From positions 1 to 19,355 of the forward strand of contig CABUZI010000023.1 of assembly GCA_902496005.1 (NCBI GenBank): 19,355 nt of DNA. The letters are read 5' to 3'. Position numbers and translations under genes: made by a program. This stretch comes from an uncultured Collinsella sp. GTDB taxonomy: Bacteria; Actinomycetota; Coriobacteriia; Coriobacteriales; Coriobacteriaceae. The notes beneath the pieces were generated by a model, which was not told the origin of the DNA, searched no databases, and saw only the letters and a list, made by a program, of their open reading frames with translations. Below, piece after piece: positions 6,774-13,528 of the stretch (positions are counted from its first letter, which is position 1; every line of letters starts with the position of its first letter).

Positions 6774-7886
6774 ATGGCAAAGGTAAAAATCAGCGACGTC
6801 GCGCGCGAGGCCGGGGTTTCGCTGGGCACGGTTTCCAACGCGCTCAACCACCCCGAAAAGCTGCGCCCCGAGACCCTCAAGCTCATCAACGAGACCATCA
6901 ATCGCCTTGGCTACCTGCCCAACCAAAGCGCCCGTCAGCTCGCGGGCGGCGCCACCAAGTCCTTTGGCCTGGTGCTCCCCCGTCTCGATCACGGCTTTTC
7001 ACTCCAAATCGCCAGCGGCGCCCACAACGAGGCTCGCAAGCACGGCTATGACTTGCTCATCGCCAACGCCGATAACGACGATATTCTCCAGGACCATTAC
7101 CTGCGCTACTTTATGGGCACCCAGATGTCCGGCGTCATGGTTCAGCCCATGGCATCCCCCGACTGGCACCCCGCCATGGCCAAGATGCCCGTGCCGATCG
7201 TCCATCTGGACATCCATTGCTCCGAGCCCGGCTACTACGTAGCGGCCGACAACGAGGCCCAGGGTCGCATCATTGCCGAACTTGCCATCGCCCGCGGTGC
7301 ACGTCATATCACCGTTGTGGGTAGAGCAGCATTTATGCAACTCACCCTGCGCGTCCTTGGCATTCATAAGGCACTCGCCCTACACCCCGATATCAAGATC
7401 GAAGTCATCGACGCCGGCGAATGGAATACCGCCGCCGACGGCTACGGCATCGGCGCCCAAATCGCCGCGCGCCCCGCCGACGAACGCCCCGATTTTGTCG
7501 TCGGCCTGACCGACGTGTTGGCCTCGGGCGTTATCTCGGCGCTGGTCGACAAGGGCATCTCTGTCCCCGGGCAAGTACGCGTAGCAGGTTGCGATGGCAA
7601 CCCGCTCGCTTGGAGCGGATCGGTTCCGCTCACTACGGTAGCGCCCCCGGGCTACGAGATTGGCCGCAAGGGCGTTCAATTGCTCATGGAGCAAATCGAG
7701 AACAAGACCCCGGCAAAGACCAAGCATATCCGCGTCGGCTCTGCAGCGCGCACCGTCACCGCAGTCACCGCCGCCGAGGATATCAACCGCCAAGAACTGG
7801 TACGTCCGTTCCTACTGGAGCGCGCCAGCACCCAGGCAAGCACCCAGACCGACGCCACGGCCATCAACCTCGGCGCGTATCTATAG
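6774..7886 (+). CDS. LacI-family transcriptional regulator
   Basis: The protein has 370 residues from an ATG at 6774 with AAGGGG upstream. The N-terminal HTH (residues 3-24, KISDVAREAGVSLGTVSNAL) and hinge (about 45-58) are textbook LacI/GalR. A periplasmic-binding-protein-like ligand domain spans about 60-345. A polar, Thr/Gln/Ala-rich tail of about 20 residues is longer than usual. Such proteins normally bind a sugar or sugar phosphate and repress carbohydrate genes. There is no transport operon beside it: glmS diverges on one side and a HAD phosphatase converges on the other. The target is therefore unknown; regulation of glmS or a distant locus are both possible. Confidence 0.92.
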   Translation: MAKVKISDVAREAGVSLGTVSNALNHPEKLRPETLKLINETINRLGYLPNQSARQLAGGATKSFGLVLPRLDHGFSLQIASGAHNEARKHGYDLLIANADNDDILQDHYLRYFMGTQMSGVMVQPMASPDWHPAMAKMPVPIVHLDIHCSEPGYYVAADNEAQGRIIAELAIARGARHITVVGRAAFMQLTLRVLGIHKALALHPDIKIEVIDAGEWNTAADGYGIGAQIAARPADERPDFVVGLTDVLASGVISALVDKGISVPGQVRVAGCDGNPLAWSGSVPLTTVAPPGYEIGRKGVQLLMEQIENKTPAKTKHIRVGSAARTVTAVTAAEDINRQELVRPFLLERASTQASTQTDATAINLGAYL

Positions 7887-7911
7887 CACGCCCGCAAGTA
7901 TGCTATGTCGC

Positions 7912-7961
7912 CGCTTAAGCAAAAGGGGCCCGACCATTGCCGGGCCCCTTTTGCTTAAGCG
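7912..7961. terminator. Bidirectional rho-independent terminator
   Basis: A perfect 21-bp stem (7912-7932 with 7941-7961) has an 8-nt loop ACCATTGC. Its core GGGGCCCG is flanked by AAAA on one side and TTTT on the other, so it works in both directions. It separates the convergent LacI gene and the HAD phosphatase gene. Confidence 0.92.
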
Positions 7962-7999
7962 CAAACGTGGGCAATTGCTCGTTTCAACACCGCAATTGT

Positions 8000-8650
8000 C
8001 TAGCGCACGGCCTTGACCGCCGCCGCCAGGTCGAACAACGTATCGAGCACGGCCTCGCAGCCATCCACCACGTCTTGCGGCAGCGGCACGATATCGGGAA
8101 CGGCAAAGACATGGCAGCCGGCCGTAATGCCCGAGACGCAGCCGTTGCGCGAATCCTCGACCACGGCACATTCCTCGGGGGCAAAACCCGCGCGCTCGCA
8201 GGCAAGCAGATACATCTCGGGGTCAGGCTTGCCGTGCGCGACGTCCTCGCCGCAGGTCACCGTTTCAAACTTGTCAAAAAGACCGAATGCTTTAAGGTTG
8301 CGCTCGGCCGTAACATGGCGCGATGACGTTGCAAGGCCTACGTGATAGCCCGCAGCCAACAGCTCGTCTATGCACTCGGCAGCGCCGGCCTTAAGCTCCA
8401 GATCGGTCTTGACCATCTCGTCGCGAATCTCCTTGTGGCGGACATAGATCGCCTCGGCGGTCTCGTGGCTGCCGTAATGCTTATCGAGGATGTCCATGAC
8501 ATCGGGTAGCGTGCGACCGATAAACTGATGGATCAGCGCATCATCAATCGCGAGCCCCAGCTCAGCGGCGCCTGCCTTCCAGGCCCTAATCCCCAAACGC
8601 TCGGTATCGACCAGCGTTCCATCCATGTCAAAAATAACAGCCTTGATCAT
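8000..8650 (-). CDS. HAD-superfamily phosphatase, beta-phosphoglucomutase-like
   Basis: The protein has 216 residues from an ATG at 8650 with GAGGGGG upstream. Motif I DMDGTLVDT places the nucleophile at Asp8 and the acid/base at Asp10. The helical C1 cap spans about 15-80. Motif II is in GLATSSRH, motif III is the Lys of GKPDPEMY, and motif IV is VVEDSRNG. These define the subgroup of small sugar-phosphate phosphatases and beta-phosphoglucomutases. The substrate cannot be read from sequence; hydrolysis of sugar or polyol phosphates is the general role. It diverges from larE across an AT-rich 167-bp gap. Confidence 0.9.
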   Translation of the reverse strand: MIKAVIFDMDGTLVDTERLGIRAWKAGAAELGLAIDDALIHQFIGRTLPDVMDILDKHYGSHETAEAIYVRHKEIRDEMVKTDLELKAGAAECIDELLAAGYHVGLATSSRHVTAERNLKAFGLFDKFETVTCGEDVAHGKPDPEMYLLACERAGFAPEECAVVEDSRNGCVSGITAGCHVFAVPDIVPLPQDVVDGCEAVLDTLFDLAAAVKAVR

Positions 8651-8695
8651 ATCGGCCCCCTCACCGGATTGTGTTACTGTCACTCTACCGCACTT

Positions 8696-8720
8696 TACAA
8701 ACTTGTATATAACGTATATA
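8696..8720. promoter_or_regulatory. AT-rich divergent promoter region with small palindromes
   Basis: TACAA-AC-TTGTA (8696-8707) is followed by TATAT-AACG-TATATA (8706-8720) between the HAD gene and larE. It is much more AT-rich than its surroundings and is the likely site of at least the HAD promoter. Exact -10/-35 boxes cannot be assigned. Confidence 0.35.
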
Positions 8721-8817
8721 GCATATTGCACTTTCGTTACATAGATAGAAGACTTATGGCAAGTAACGCATTAGGATTATAGTTTTCGACCGAGTACTCA
8801 ACGATAAGGAACGTTTC

Positions 8818-9696
8818 ATGATTTTAGACACCACGGCACCCGCAGAGGAGCTTCAAGACAAGCTATCAGCGCTCGAGCAGCTGCTTTTGGCATACGGGCG
8901 CGTGGCTATCGGGTTTTCCGGCGGCGTTGACAGCAGCTTTTTGGCCGCCGTATGCGCCCGCGTCATGCCTACCAATACTCTTCTCGTCCATCTCACCACG
9001 CCGCTCATCGGCACGCCCGAGCAGGCTTCGTTTGAGCAGTCCGTTGATGGGCAGGCCAATGAGGGGCCGCATTTTAAGCTCCCCGTGCTCAATCTTTCGG
9101 TGGATCAGCTGCAGCTCCCCCAAGTGGCCTGCAACGATGCTAATCGCTGCTACCACTGCAAGCACGCCGGCTTTACCGCCATCGTCAACCACGCCAAGTC
9201 GCTCGGCTTTCCCACCGTCATCGATGGCAGCAATGCAAGCGATCGCGGTGACTACCGCCCCGGCATGCGTGCGGCAGAAGAGCTCGGCGTACGCTCACCC
9301 CTTATGGAGGTCGGCTTTACCAAGGACGAAGAGCGCGAGCTGCTGCGCGCATGGGGCTATCCCGTTTGGAACCTGCCGGCGGGAGCATGTCTTGCCACCC
9401 GCGTCCCCACGGGCGAGGAGCTTACGCGCGAGAAGGTCGATTTAATCCGCGCCTGCGAGGATTACCTGCACGATCTTGATCTGGCACAGGTACGCGCGCG
9501 CTTGATCGGCGGCTGCATGCATATCGAGGCCGCACCCGCAGATGTCGCCAAGATTGCTGCCCTCGGTGGCAACGCCGTCGATGCCGAGGGCAAAACCCCG
9601 CTGCCCGCCGTTATCGAGTCCGCGCTGCGCGAGCTGGGCTGCGACCATATCTCCCCCGAGGTCACCCCCTACATTCACGGCAACATGAACCTTTAG
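8818..9696 (+). CDS. larE: LarE-type ATP-dependent sacrificial sulfur transferase
   Basis: LarE adds sulfur to the carboxylated nicotinic-acid-derived precursor of the nickel-pincer cofactor (NPN) used by lactate racemase and relatives. The 292 residues match the family length. An N-terminal PP-loop ATP pyrophosphatase motif (SGGVDSS, 34-40) activates the substrate, and GACLATR (189-195) holds Cys191 at the sulfur-donor position. A CYHC motif (Cys111, Cys114) is also present. Some LarE proteins use this CxxC plus the donor-site Cys to hold a [4Fe-4S] cluster that carries sulfur catalytically rather than sacrificing the Cys; this copy looks like that class. The ATG at 8818 has AAGGAA upstream. 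larB, larC and larA are not in the window, so its partners must be elsewhere. Confidence 0.88.
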   Translation: MILDTTAPAEELQDKLSALEQLLLAYGRVAIGFSGGVDSSFLAAVCARVMPTNTLLVHLTTPLIGTPEQASFEQSVDGQANEGPHFKLPVLNLSVDQLQLPQVACNDANRCYHCKHAGFTAIVNHAKSLGFPTVIDGSNASDRGDYRPGMRAAEELGVRSPLMEVGFTKDEERELLRAWGYPVWNLPAGACLATRVPTGEELTREKVDLIRACEDYLHDLDLAQVRARLIGGCMHIEAAPADVAKIAALGGNAVDAEGKTPLPAVIESALRELGCDHISPEVTPYIHGNMNL

Positions 9697-9697
9697 A

Positions 9698-9722
9698 TTA
9701 CGCCGTTTTACAAACGGCGTAA
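9698..9722 (+). terminator. Hairpin just after larE
   Basis: A perfect 11-bp stem (TTACGCCGTTT, 9698-9708, with 9712-9722) has a 3-nt loop and starts 2 bp after the larE stop. There is no T-tract after it, so it may stabilise the 3' end or be a weak terminator. Confidence 0.55.
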
Positions 9723-9736
9723 CTGCTCGGCGCTGC

Positions 9737-9836
9737 GCGGGCTCCGGGCACGGCAATCTGACGTTCAACTTCACGGGCGCGACCAAAAGGTCAGCGCCCG
9801 CTTGTTTCACGTCACCTTACCGCACCCGGAGCCCGC
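9737..9836. repeat. 100-nt imperfect palindrome with nested stems
   Basis: Outer arms GCGGGCTCCGGG (9737-9748) and CCCGGAGCCCGC (9825-9836) pair perfectly over 12 bp. Inner arms TGACGT/ACGTCA and GGGCGC/GCGCCC follow, and the centre GACC-AAAA-GGTC (9781-9792) lies at the exact midpoint. Most bases between also pair with a few mismatches and one bulged A. It could be a small non-autonomous element, a structured RNA, or a strong terminator-like fold. Confidence 0.7.
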
Positions 9837-9871
9837 TCGCTCACATATGCTCAACCTGGACTGCGTTAACT

Positions 9872-9922
9872 GACCTGTCAATAAGGGACAGGTTTGTTTT
9901 GGCAGGTTTTATCTTGGGAAAA
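9872..9922 (+). repeat. Dispersed intergenic repeat, copy C
   Basis: It reads GACCTGTCAATAAGGGACAG then GTTTGTTTTGGCAGG and TTTTATCTTGGGAAAA, the same unit as copies A, B and D with a diverged left arm (CCTGTCAA for CCTGCCAA). Confidence 0.8.
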
Positions 9923-9937
9923 TATCGCGAGGCAGTC

Positions 9938-9980
9938 GCCCCTCTAGCACCCATCAAACTTCGAGAGACGATAGAGGGGC
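9938..9980 (-). terminator. Stem-loop downstream of the decayed winged-helix gene
   Basis: GCCCCTCTA (9938-9946) pairs perfectly with TAGAGGGGC (9972-9980) across a 25-nt loop. On the minus strand it lies 14 bp after the stop of the gene fragment at 9994. No T-tract follows. Confidence 0.4.
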
Positions 9981-9993
9981 AATTCGGCTGCAT

Positions 9994-10125
9994 CTACTTC
10001 TTCCGATAGCGGCGGTTGCGGCTCGTCGATGAACCCATTACTTCGATGAGCCCTTTATCCGTCATTTTTGGCAGATGGTAGCTGACGGACGAATTTTGGC
10101 ATTCCGTCTCTCTAAAACAAGGCGC
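9994..10125 (-). pseudogene. Decayed 3' end of a winged-helix protein gene
   Basis: An open frame of 43 codons ends at TAG (9996-9994). It contains SSVSYHLPKMTDKGLIEV and then SRNRRYRKK, which looks like the recognition helix and wing of a winged-helix domain. Such domains are found at the C-termini of Alba/AAA_4 ATP-binding proteins and some ArsR-like regulators. A stop (TTA at 10126-10128 on the plus strand) closes the frame upstream. A one-base frame shift inside the adjacent palindrome would add REISALF, the expected preceding helix, so the gene appears truncated and frameshifted. No start codon or RBS is seen. Exact parent family is uncertain. Confidence 0.5.
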
Positions 10126-10171
10126 TTATCTCTCTAACTTTAGAGAGATAAGCGCCTTGTTTTAGAGAGAC
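10106..10171. repeat. Perfect 32-bp inverted repeat with 2-nt loop
   Basis: Positions 10106-10137 and 10140-10171 are exact reverse complements, separated only by CT. Each arm begins and ends with a TCTCTCTAA or TTAGAGAGA motif around ACAAGGCGCTTA. As DNA it can extrude a cruciform; as RNA it is a 32-bp hairpin. One arm overlaps the decayed winged-helix gene. Confidence 0.95.
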
Positions 10172-10276
10172 ATTAAGAGAGATGTATCGAATTCGCTGCT
10201 AGATTGCCTAATGCTATCTCTCTAACCAACCTTCTCTTTAGAGAGACATTTAGAGAGATGAGCGCGACCTCTCTAA
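10107..10276. repeat. Cluster of TCTCTCTAA/TTAGAGAGA sites
   Basis: Nine occurrences (two imperfect) of TCTCTCTAA or its complement start at 10107, 10129, 10140, 10162, 10173 (TTAAGAGAGA), 10217, 10238, 10250 and about 10268. The first six are offset by 0, 22, 33, 55, 66 and 110 bp, all multiples of 11; the last three are not. The spacing suits a protein binding one face of the helix, though duplication could also explain it. Confidence 0.75.
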
Positions 10277-10348
10277 TCAAGGGCTCCACTCTTTAAGGTG
10301 CACACTTCCTAACCGTGCCCTAAGTTGCGGTGAAATAACTCACGATTA

Positions 10349-10398
10349 GCCTGCCAAAAAGGGATAGGTTTATTTTGGCAGGTTTTATCTGGGGAAAC
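10349..10398 (+). repeat. Dispersed intergenic repeat, copy D
   Basis: It reads CCTGCCAAAAAGGGATAGG, then TTTATTTTGGCAGG and TTTTATCTGGGGAAA, with intact 10-bp inverted arms. Like copy A, it lies directly beyond the terminator of a minus-strand transcript. Confidence 0.85.
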
Positions 10399-10404
10399 GC
10401 AAAC

Positions 10405-10437
10405 AGGGCCACGACACCTATATGGCGTCGCGGCCCT
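10405..10437 (-). terminator. Terminator of the PTS operon
   Basis: AGGGCC (10405-10410) pairs with GGCCCT (10432-10437), continued inward by CGAC/GTCG after one mismatch. On the minus strand it lies 43 bp after the EIIA stop and is followed by GTTTGCGTTT, a modest T-tract. On the plus strand TTTT follows, so it may act both ways. Confidence 0.7.
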
Positions 10438-10479
10438 TTTCCTTGGAGAAGGATCGATTGATTGAACGGGATGACCGTC

Positions 10480-10932
10480 CTAGTCTTCGAGTCCGCTATT
10501 GATGAGCTCCGCAATCTCAACGGGATCGGTGCTCGCGCGCACCTTGTCGCGGAAGCCGGCGTCCATCAGCATTACGGCAGCCTTGGAGAGCAGGCGCAGA
10601 TGCGTGGTTCCAGCCTCGCCGGCAGGCACGTACAGCGCGAGCGCAACATCGACGGGCACCCCATCGAAGCTCGGCCATTCAACGGGCTCGGTCAGTTTAA
10701 GCACGGCTACGCCCGGCGTGTGGATCGCGTCGCTTTTGGCATGCGGAACGGCAAAACCGGCGACAAGGCCGGTCTCGGCCTCGTTCTCGCGAGCAATGAA
10801 GGCGGCCTCTACGGCAGATGCGTCATCGGCAAAGCCGAGCTCGATGGCCTGCTCGGACAAATAATGTAGGGCGTCCTCGCGCGAGGCGGCGGTATACCCG
10901 ATTGTCACTTGGTTGGCAGATACAAATCCCAT
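10480..10932 (-). CDS. PTS EIIA component, fructose/nitrogen type
   Basis: This is a stand-alone EIIA of the PTS_EIIA_2 family, 150 residues, the usual length. The phospho-accepting histidine is His64 in AVPHAKS. It takes phosphate from HPr and passes it to the EIIB domain of the permease encoded by the first gene of the operon, which lacks its own EIIA. The ATG at 10932 has AAGGAAGG upstream, and only 11 bp separate it from the transketolase C-half gene, so the two are surely co-transcribed. It is the last gene before a terminator. Its distance from the EIIBC gene at the far end of the operon is unusual but both together make one complete permease. Confidence 0.92.
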   Translation of the reverse strand: MGFVSANQVTIGYTAASREDALHYLSEQAIELGFADDASAVEAAFIARENEAETGLVAGFAVPHAKSDAIHTPGVAVLKLTEPVEWPSFDGVPVDVALALYVPAGEAGTTHLRLLSKAAVMLMDAGFRDKVRASTDPVEIAELINSGLED

Positions 10933-10943
10933 GGAAACCTTCC

Positions 10944-11882
10944 TTACAACACGGACCTGACCGCAGCTTCGATGCCGTCGGCGTCCAAACCGTACTTGTG
11001 CAGCAAATCGACCGCAGGGCCGGACTCGCCATACACATCGCGCACGCCGACGCGACGCATCGGCGCCGGATGCTGCTCCGCGAGCACCGAGGCCACGGCC
11101 TCGCCAAGACCACCGATAATCGAATGCTCCTCGGCAGTGACCACACGACCGGTCTTCTTGGCGCTGGCAACCACCAGGCGCTCATCAAGCGGCTTGATCG
11201 TGTGCATATTGATGACCTCGGCATCGATACCATCGGCAGCGAGCGCCTCGGCGGCCTCAAGCGCCTCGGCGACCATAAGGCCACAAGCGATGATGGTCAC
11301 ATCGGACCCCTCGCGCACGACCACGCCGCGACCAATCTTGAACTCATAGTCCTCGTGATCGTTAATGACCGGCGTTGCCAGGCGTCCGAAGCGCATGTAG
11401 ACCGGTCCCTCAAACTCATAGGTGGCGCGCACGCAAGCGCGAGCCTCGATGTCATCGGCGGGAACGATTACCGTCATACCCGGGATCGTGCGCATGAGCG
11501 CGATGTCCTCGCAGCACTGATGCGTGGCGCCGTCTTCACCGACCGAGATACCCGCATGCGTGGCACCGATTTTGACGTTGAGGTGCGGATAGCCAATGGA
11601 ATTACGCACTTGTTCGTACGCGCGGCCGGCGGCGAACATGGCAAAGGTGCTCGCAAAGGCGACGTGGCCCGTGGTCGCAATGCCGGCGGCGAGCCCCATC
11701 AAGTTGCTCTCGGCAATGCCGGCATCGTAGAAGCGCTCAGGGTGCGCAGCCTTAAACTTACCCGTCTGCGTAGCGGCAGCCAGGTCGGCATCGAGCACTA
11801 CAAAGTCATCGTGCTCATTGCCCAGCTCGACGAGCGCCTCGCCGTAGCTTACGCGCGTGGCGACTTTTTTGACCTCTGCCAT
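10944..11882 (-). CDS. Transketolase, C-terminal half (pyrimidine-binding and C domains)
   Basis: The 312-residue protein is the second subunit of a split transketolase. The pyrimidine-binding domain is about 8-170 with the catalytic glutamate Glu58 in GIAESN, and the C-terminal domain about 185-310. GEDGATHQ (near 117-124) is the conserved active-site loop. With the N-half it forms the thiamine-diphosphate enzyme that moves two-carbon ketol units between ketose and aldose phosphates. The ATG at 11882 overlaps the N-half stop as TAATG, a one-base overlap that implies translational coupling and equal amounts. Split transketolases are known in many gut bacteria, both as housekeeping enzymes and as specialised enzymes such as apulose-4-phosphate transketolase (AptAB), so the exact ketose is open. 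Confidence 0.93.
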   Translation of the reverse strand: MAEVKKVATRVSYGEALVELGNEHDDFVVLDADLAAATQTGKFKAAHPERFYDAGIAESNLMGLAAGIATTGHVAFASTFAMFAAGRAYEQVRNSIGYPHLNVKIGATHAGISVGEDGATHQCCEDIALMRTIPGMTVIVPADDIEARACVRATYEFEGPVYMRFGRLATPVINDHEDYEFKIGRGVVVREGSDVTIIACGLMVAEALEAAEALAADGIDAEVINMHTIKPLDERLVVASAKKTGRVVTAEEHSIIGGLGEAVASVLAEQHPAPMRRVGVRDVYGESGPAVDLLHKYGLDADGIEAAVRSVL

Positions 11883-12712
11883 TAGAGCTCCTCTCCTGCT
11901 GCCGCAAGCTCGGCCATGGCCTGCTCAAACTGTTCATCGTTGGGCGCCTTGCCATGCCAGCCAACCTGGTTCTCCATAAAGGAGACGCCTTTGCCCTTCA
12001 CCGTCTCGGCGATGATAGCGACGGGCACGCCGGTCACCTCACGAGCCTCGGCGAAAGCCGCCTCAATCTGTGTCATGTCGTTGCCATCGGCTAGCTCGAT
12101 CACATGCCACTTAAAGGCGCGGAACTTGTCAGCGAGCGGCATGGCCGAGTTGACCTCATCGATCGTGCCGTCAATCTGCAAGCCGTTGTGGTCGACGACG
12201 GCAACAAGATTGTCGAGCGCATGGTTGCCGGCAAACATGGCCGCCTCCCACACCTGGCCCTCCTCGCACTCGCCGTCGCCCAGCAACGTGTAGACGCGGT
12301 AGCTGTCACCCCAGTGCTTTGCGGCGAGTGCCATTCCAACCGCGGCGGAGATACCCTGACCGAGCGATCCGGTGGACATATCGATGCCCGGGGTGTCGTT
12401 CATGTTGGGATGGCCCTGCAGTCGGCTGCCAATATGGCGGAGCGTCTCGAGCTCTTCGACGGGAAAATAGCCGCGATTTGCCAACACCGAATACAGGCCC
12501 GGCGCCGCGTGACCCTTGGAGAGCACAAAGCGATCGCGATCGGCCTTGTGAGGGTCAGCAGGATCGATATTCATTTCCTCAAAGTACAGATACGTCATGA
12601 TGTCGGCAGCACCGAGCGATCCACCCGGATGTCCCGACTTGGCCGCGTGAACCGCAGTCACGACACCCTTCCTGACCTCATTGGCGACCTTCGCCAGCTC
12701 CTGGTTGGTCAT
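11882..12712 (-). CDS. Transketolase, N-terminal half (TPP-binding domain)
   Basis: The 276-residue subunit carries the thiamine-diphosphate-binding domain. SGHPGG (residues 26-31) supplies a substrate histidine, KGHAAPGLYSVL (66-77) and STGSLGQG (113-120) are family segments, and GDGECEEG (145-152) with Asn176 forms the GDG-x~28-N metal/cofactor motif. The ATG at 12712 has AGAGAGGAA upstream; a longer frame to 12772 has no RBS and would start inside a hairpin. The gene follows the transaldolase by 63 bp, a gap that holds a stem-loop, and is fused by TAATG overlap to the C-half. Pairing transketolase with transaldolase in one PTS operon points to sugar flux through the non-oxidative pentose phosphate reactions. 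Confidence 0.93.
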   Translation of the reverse strand: MTNQELAKVANEVRKGVVTAVHAAKSGHPGGSLGAADIMTYLYFEEMNIDPADPHKADRDRFVLSKGHAAPGLYSVLANRGYFPVEELETLRHIGSRLQGHPNMNDTPGIDMSTGSLGQGISAAVGMALAAKHWGDSYRVYTLLGDGECEEGQVWEAAMFAGNHALDNLVAVVDHNGLQIDGTIDEVNSAMPLADKFRAFKWHVIELADGNDMTQIEAAFAEAREVTGVPVAIIAETVKGKGVSFMENQVGWHGKAPNDEQFEQAMAELAAAGEEL

Positions 12713-12735
12713 ACGAATTCCTCTCTTGAGAACAA

Positions 12736-12764
12736 CCCCGGCACCGGATGACGCGATGCCGGGG
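12736..12764 (-). other. Intercistronic stem-loop between transaldolase and transketolase genes
   Basis: CCCCGGCA (12736-12743) pairs with TGCCGGGG (12757-12764), loop 13 nt. On the minus strand it is followed by TTGTTCTC, a weak T-rich tail, just upstream of the transketolase RBS. It could be a partial terminator or an RNA-processing/stability element. Confidence 0.6.
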
Positions 12765-12775
12765 CAATCCACTCG

Positions 12776-13459
12776 TTAAGCCTGAGCGACGACCTTCTGC
12801 CAATCAGCCTCAAAAGAGGCAAGGCCCTGGTCGGTCAGCGGGTGATGCAAGCATTTCTTAAGAGCGGCCATGGGGACGGTCGCAATGTCGGCACCAAGCA
12901 GCGCCGCCTGGGTCACATGGTTGGGCGTGCGGACCGAAGCGGTGATGATCTCAACGGTGTCGTCGACGTTCTTGCCGGTCCAGTCATAGTTCTTGATGCA
13001 AGTCACAACATTGTCGAGCTGCGAGATACCGTCCTCGGCGATGTCATCGAAGCGCCCCACAAACGGGCTGATGTAGCGAGCGCCGGCGTTGGCGGCCATC
13101 AAGGCCTGGGTCGGCGAGAAAACAAGCGTCATGTTGACGCGCACACCTGCGTCGGCCAGGGCGCGGCAGGCGGCAAGGCCGGCCTCGCACACGGGAAGCT
13201 TAACCACGATGTTGGGAGCGAGGGCGGCAAGACGCTTGCCCTCCTCGATCATGCCCTCGGCAGTAGTCGCGGTAGACTCGGCGGACACGGGCAGACCCTC
13301 GCAGAGCTCGGCAATCTTGAGCATATGGGGCTCAAAGTCGGCAAGCTTGCCGCCGGTCTTGGCGTACAGGGACGGGTTGGTGGTAACACCGGCCAGGCAG
13401 CCCCAGCTCTTGGCCTCGGCAATCTCGTCCAGATTGGCGGTATCGATAAAGAACTTCAT
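12776..13459 (-). CDS. Small transaldolase (TalC/Fsa-type family)
   Basis: The 227-residue TIM-barrel enzyme forms a Schiff base through Lys87 in NIVVKLPV. It belongs to the short transaldolase family that also contains fructose-6-phosphate aldolase (FSA). Two positions separate the activities: E. coli FSA has Gln59 and Tyr131, whereas transaldolase TalB has Glu96 and Phe178. Here the matching residues are Glu61 (PVSAES) and Phe133 (SPFVGR), so transaldolase activity (three-carbon transfer between sugar phosphates) is favoured over aldol cleavage. The ATG at 13459 has GAAGGGG upstream and gives the standard MKFFIDTA start; the longer frame adds five residues with no better site. Lies 124 bp after the GatZ-like gene, a gap with two hairpins. 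Confidence 0.92.
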   Translation of the reverse strand: MKFFIDTANLDEIAEAKSWGCLAGVTTNPSLYAKTGGKLADFEPHMLKIAELCEGLPVSAESTATTAEGMIEEGKRLAALAPNIVVKLPVCEAGLAACRALADAGVRVNMTLVFSPTQALMAANAGARYISPFVGRFDDIAEDGISQLDNVVTCIKNYDWTGKNVDDTVEIITASVRTPNHVTQAALLGADIATVPMAALKKCLHHPLTDQGLASFEADWQKVVAQA

Positions 13460-13496
13460 GGTGAACCCCTTCAAAGGAAGCTAAAACTCAAAAGAA

Positions 13497-13525
13497 TGGG
13501 ACAAAGGGACCGCCCCTTTGTCCCA
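13497..13525. repeat. REP-like perfect palindrome between gatZ-like and transaldolase genes
   Basis: TGGGACAAAGGG (13497-13508) pairs perfectly over 12 bp with CCCTTTGTCCCA (13514-13525), loop 5 nt. It carries the GGGACA/TGTCCC core shared by other intergenic repeats in the window and could lower read-through or stabilise the mRNA. Confidence 0.75.
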
Positions 13526-13528
13526 TGT

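Noticed and set aside
10107..10276. CRISPR array
   Set aside because: The repeated units are 9 bp in both orientations with no 25-40 bp repeats or equal-length spacers, and no cas genes are near.
12776..13459. Naming the enzyme fructose-6-phosphate aldolase (fsa)
   Set aside because: Glu61 and Phe133 are transaldolase-type residues at the two diagnostic positions.
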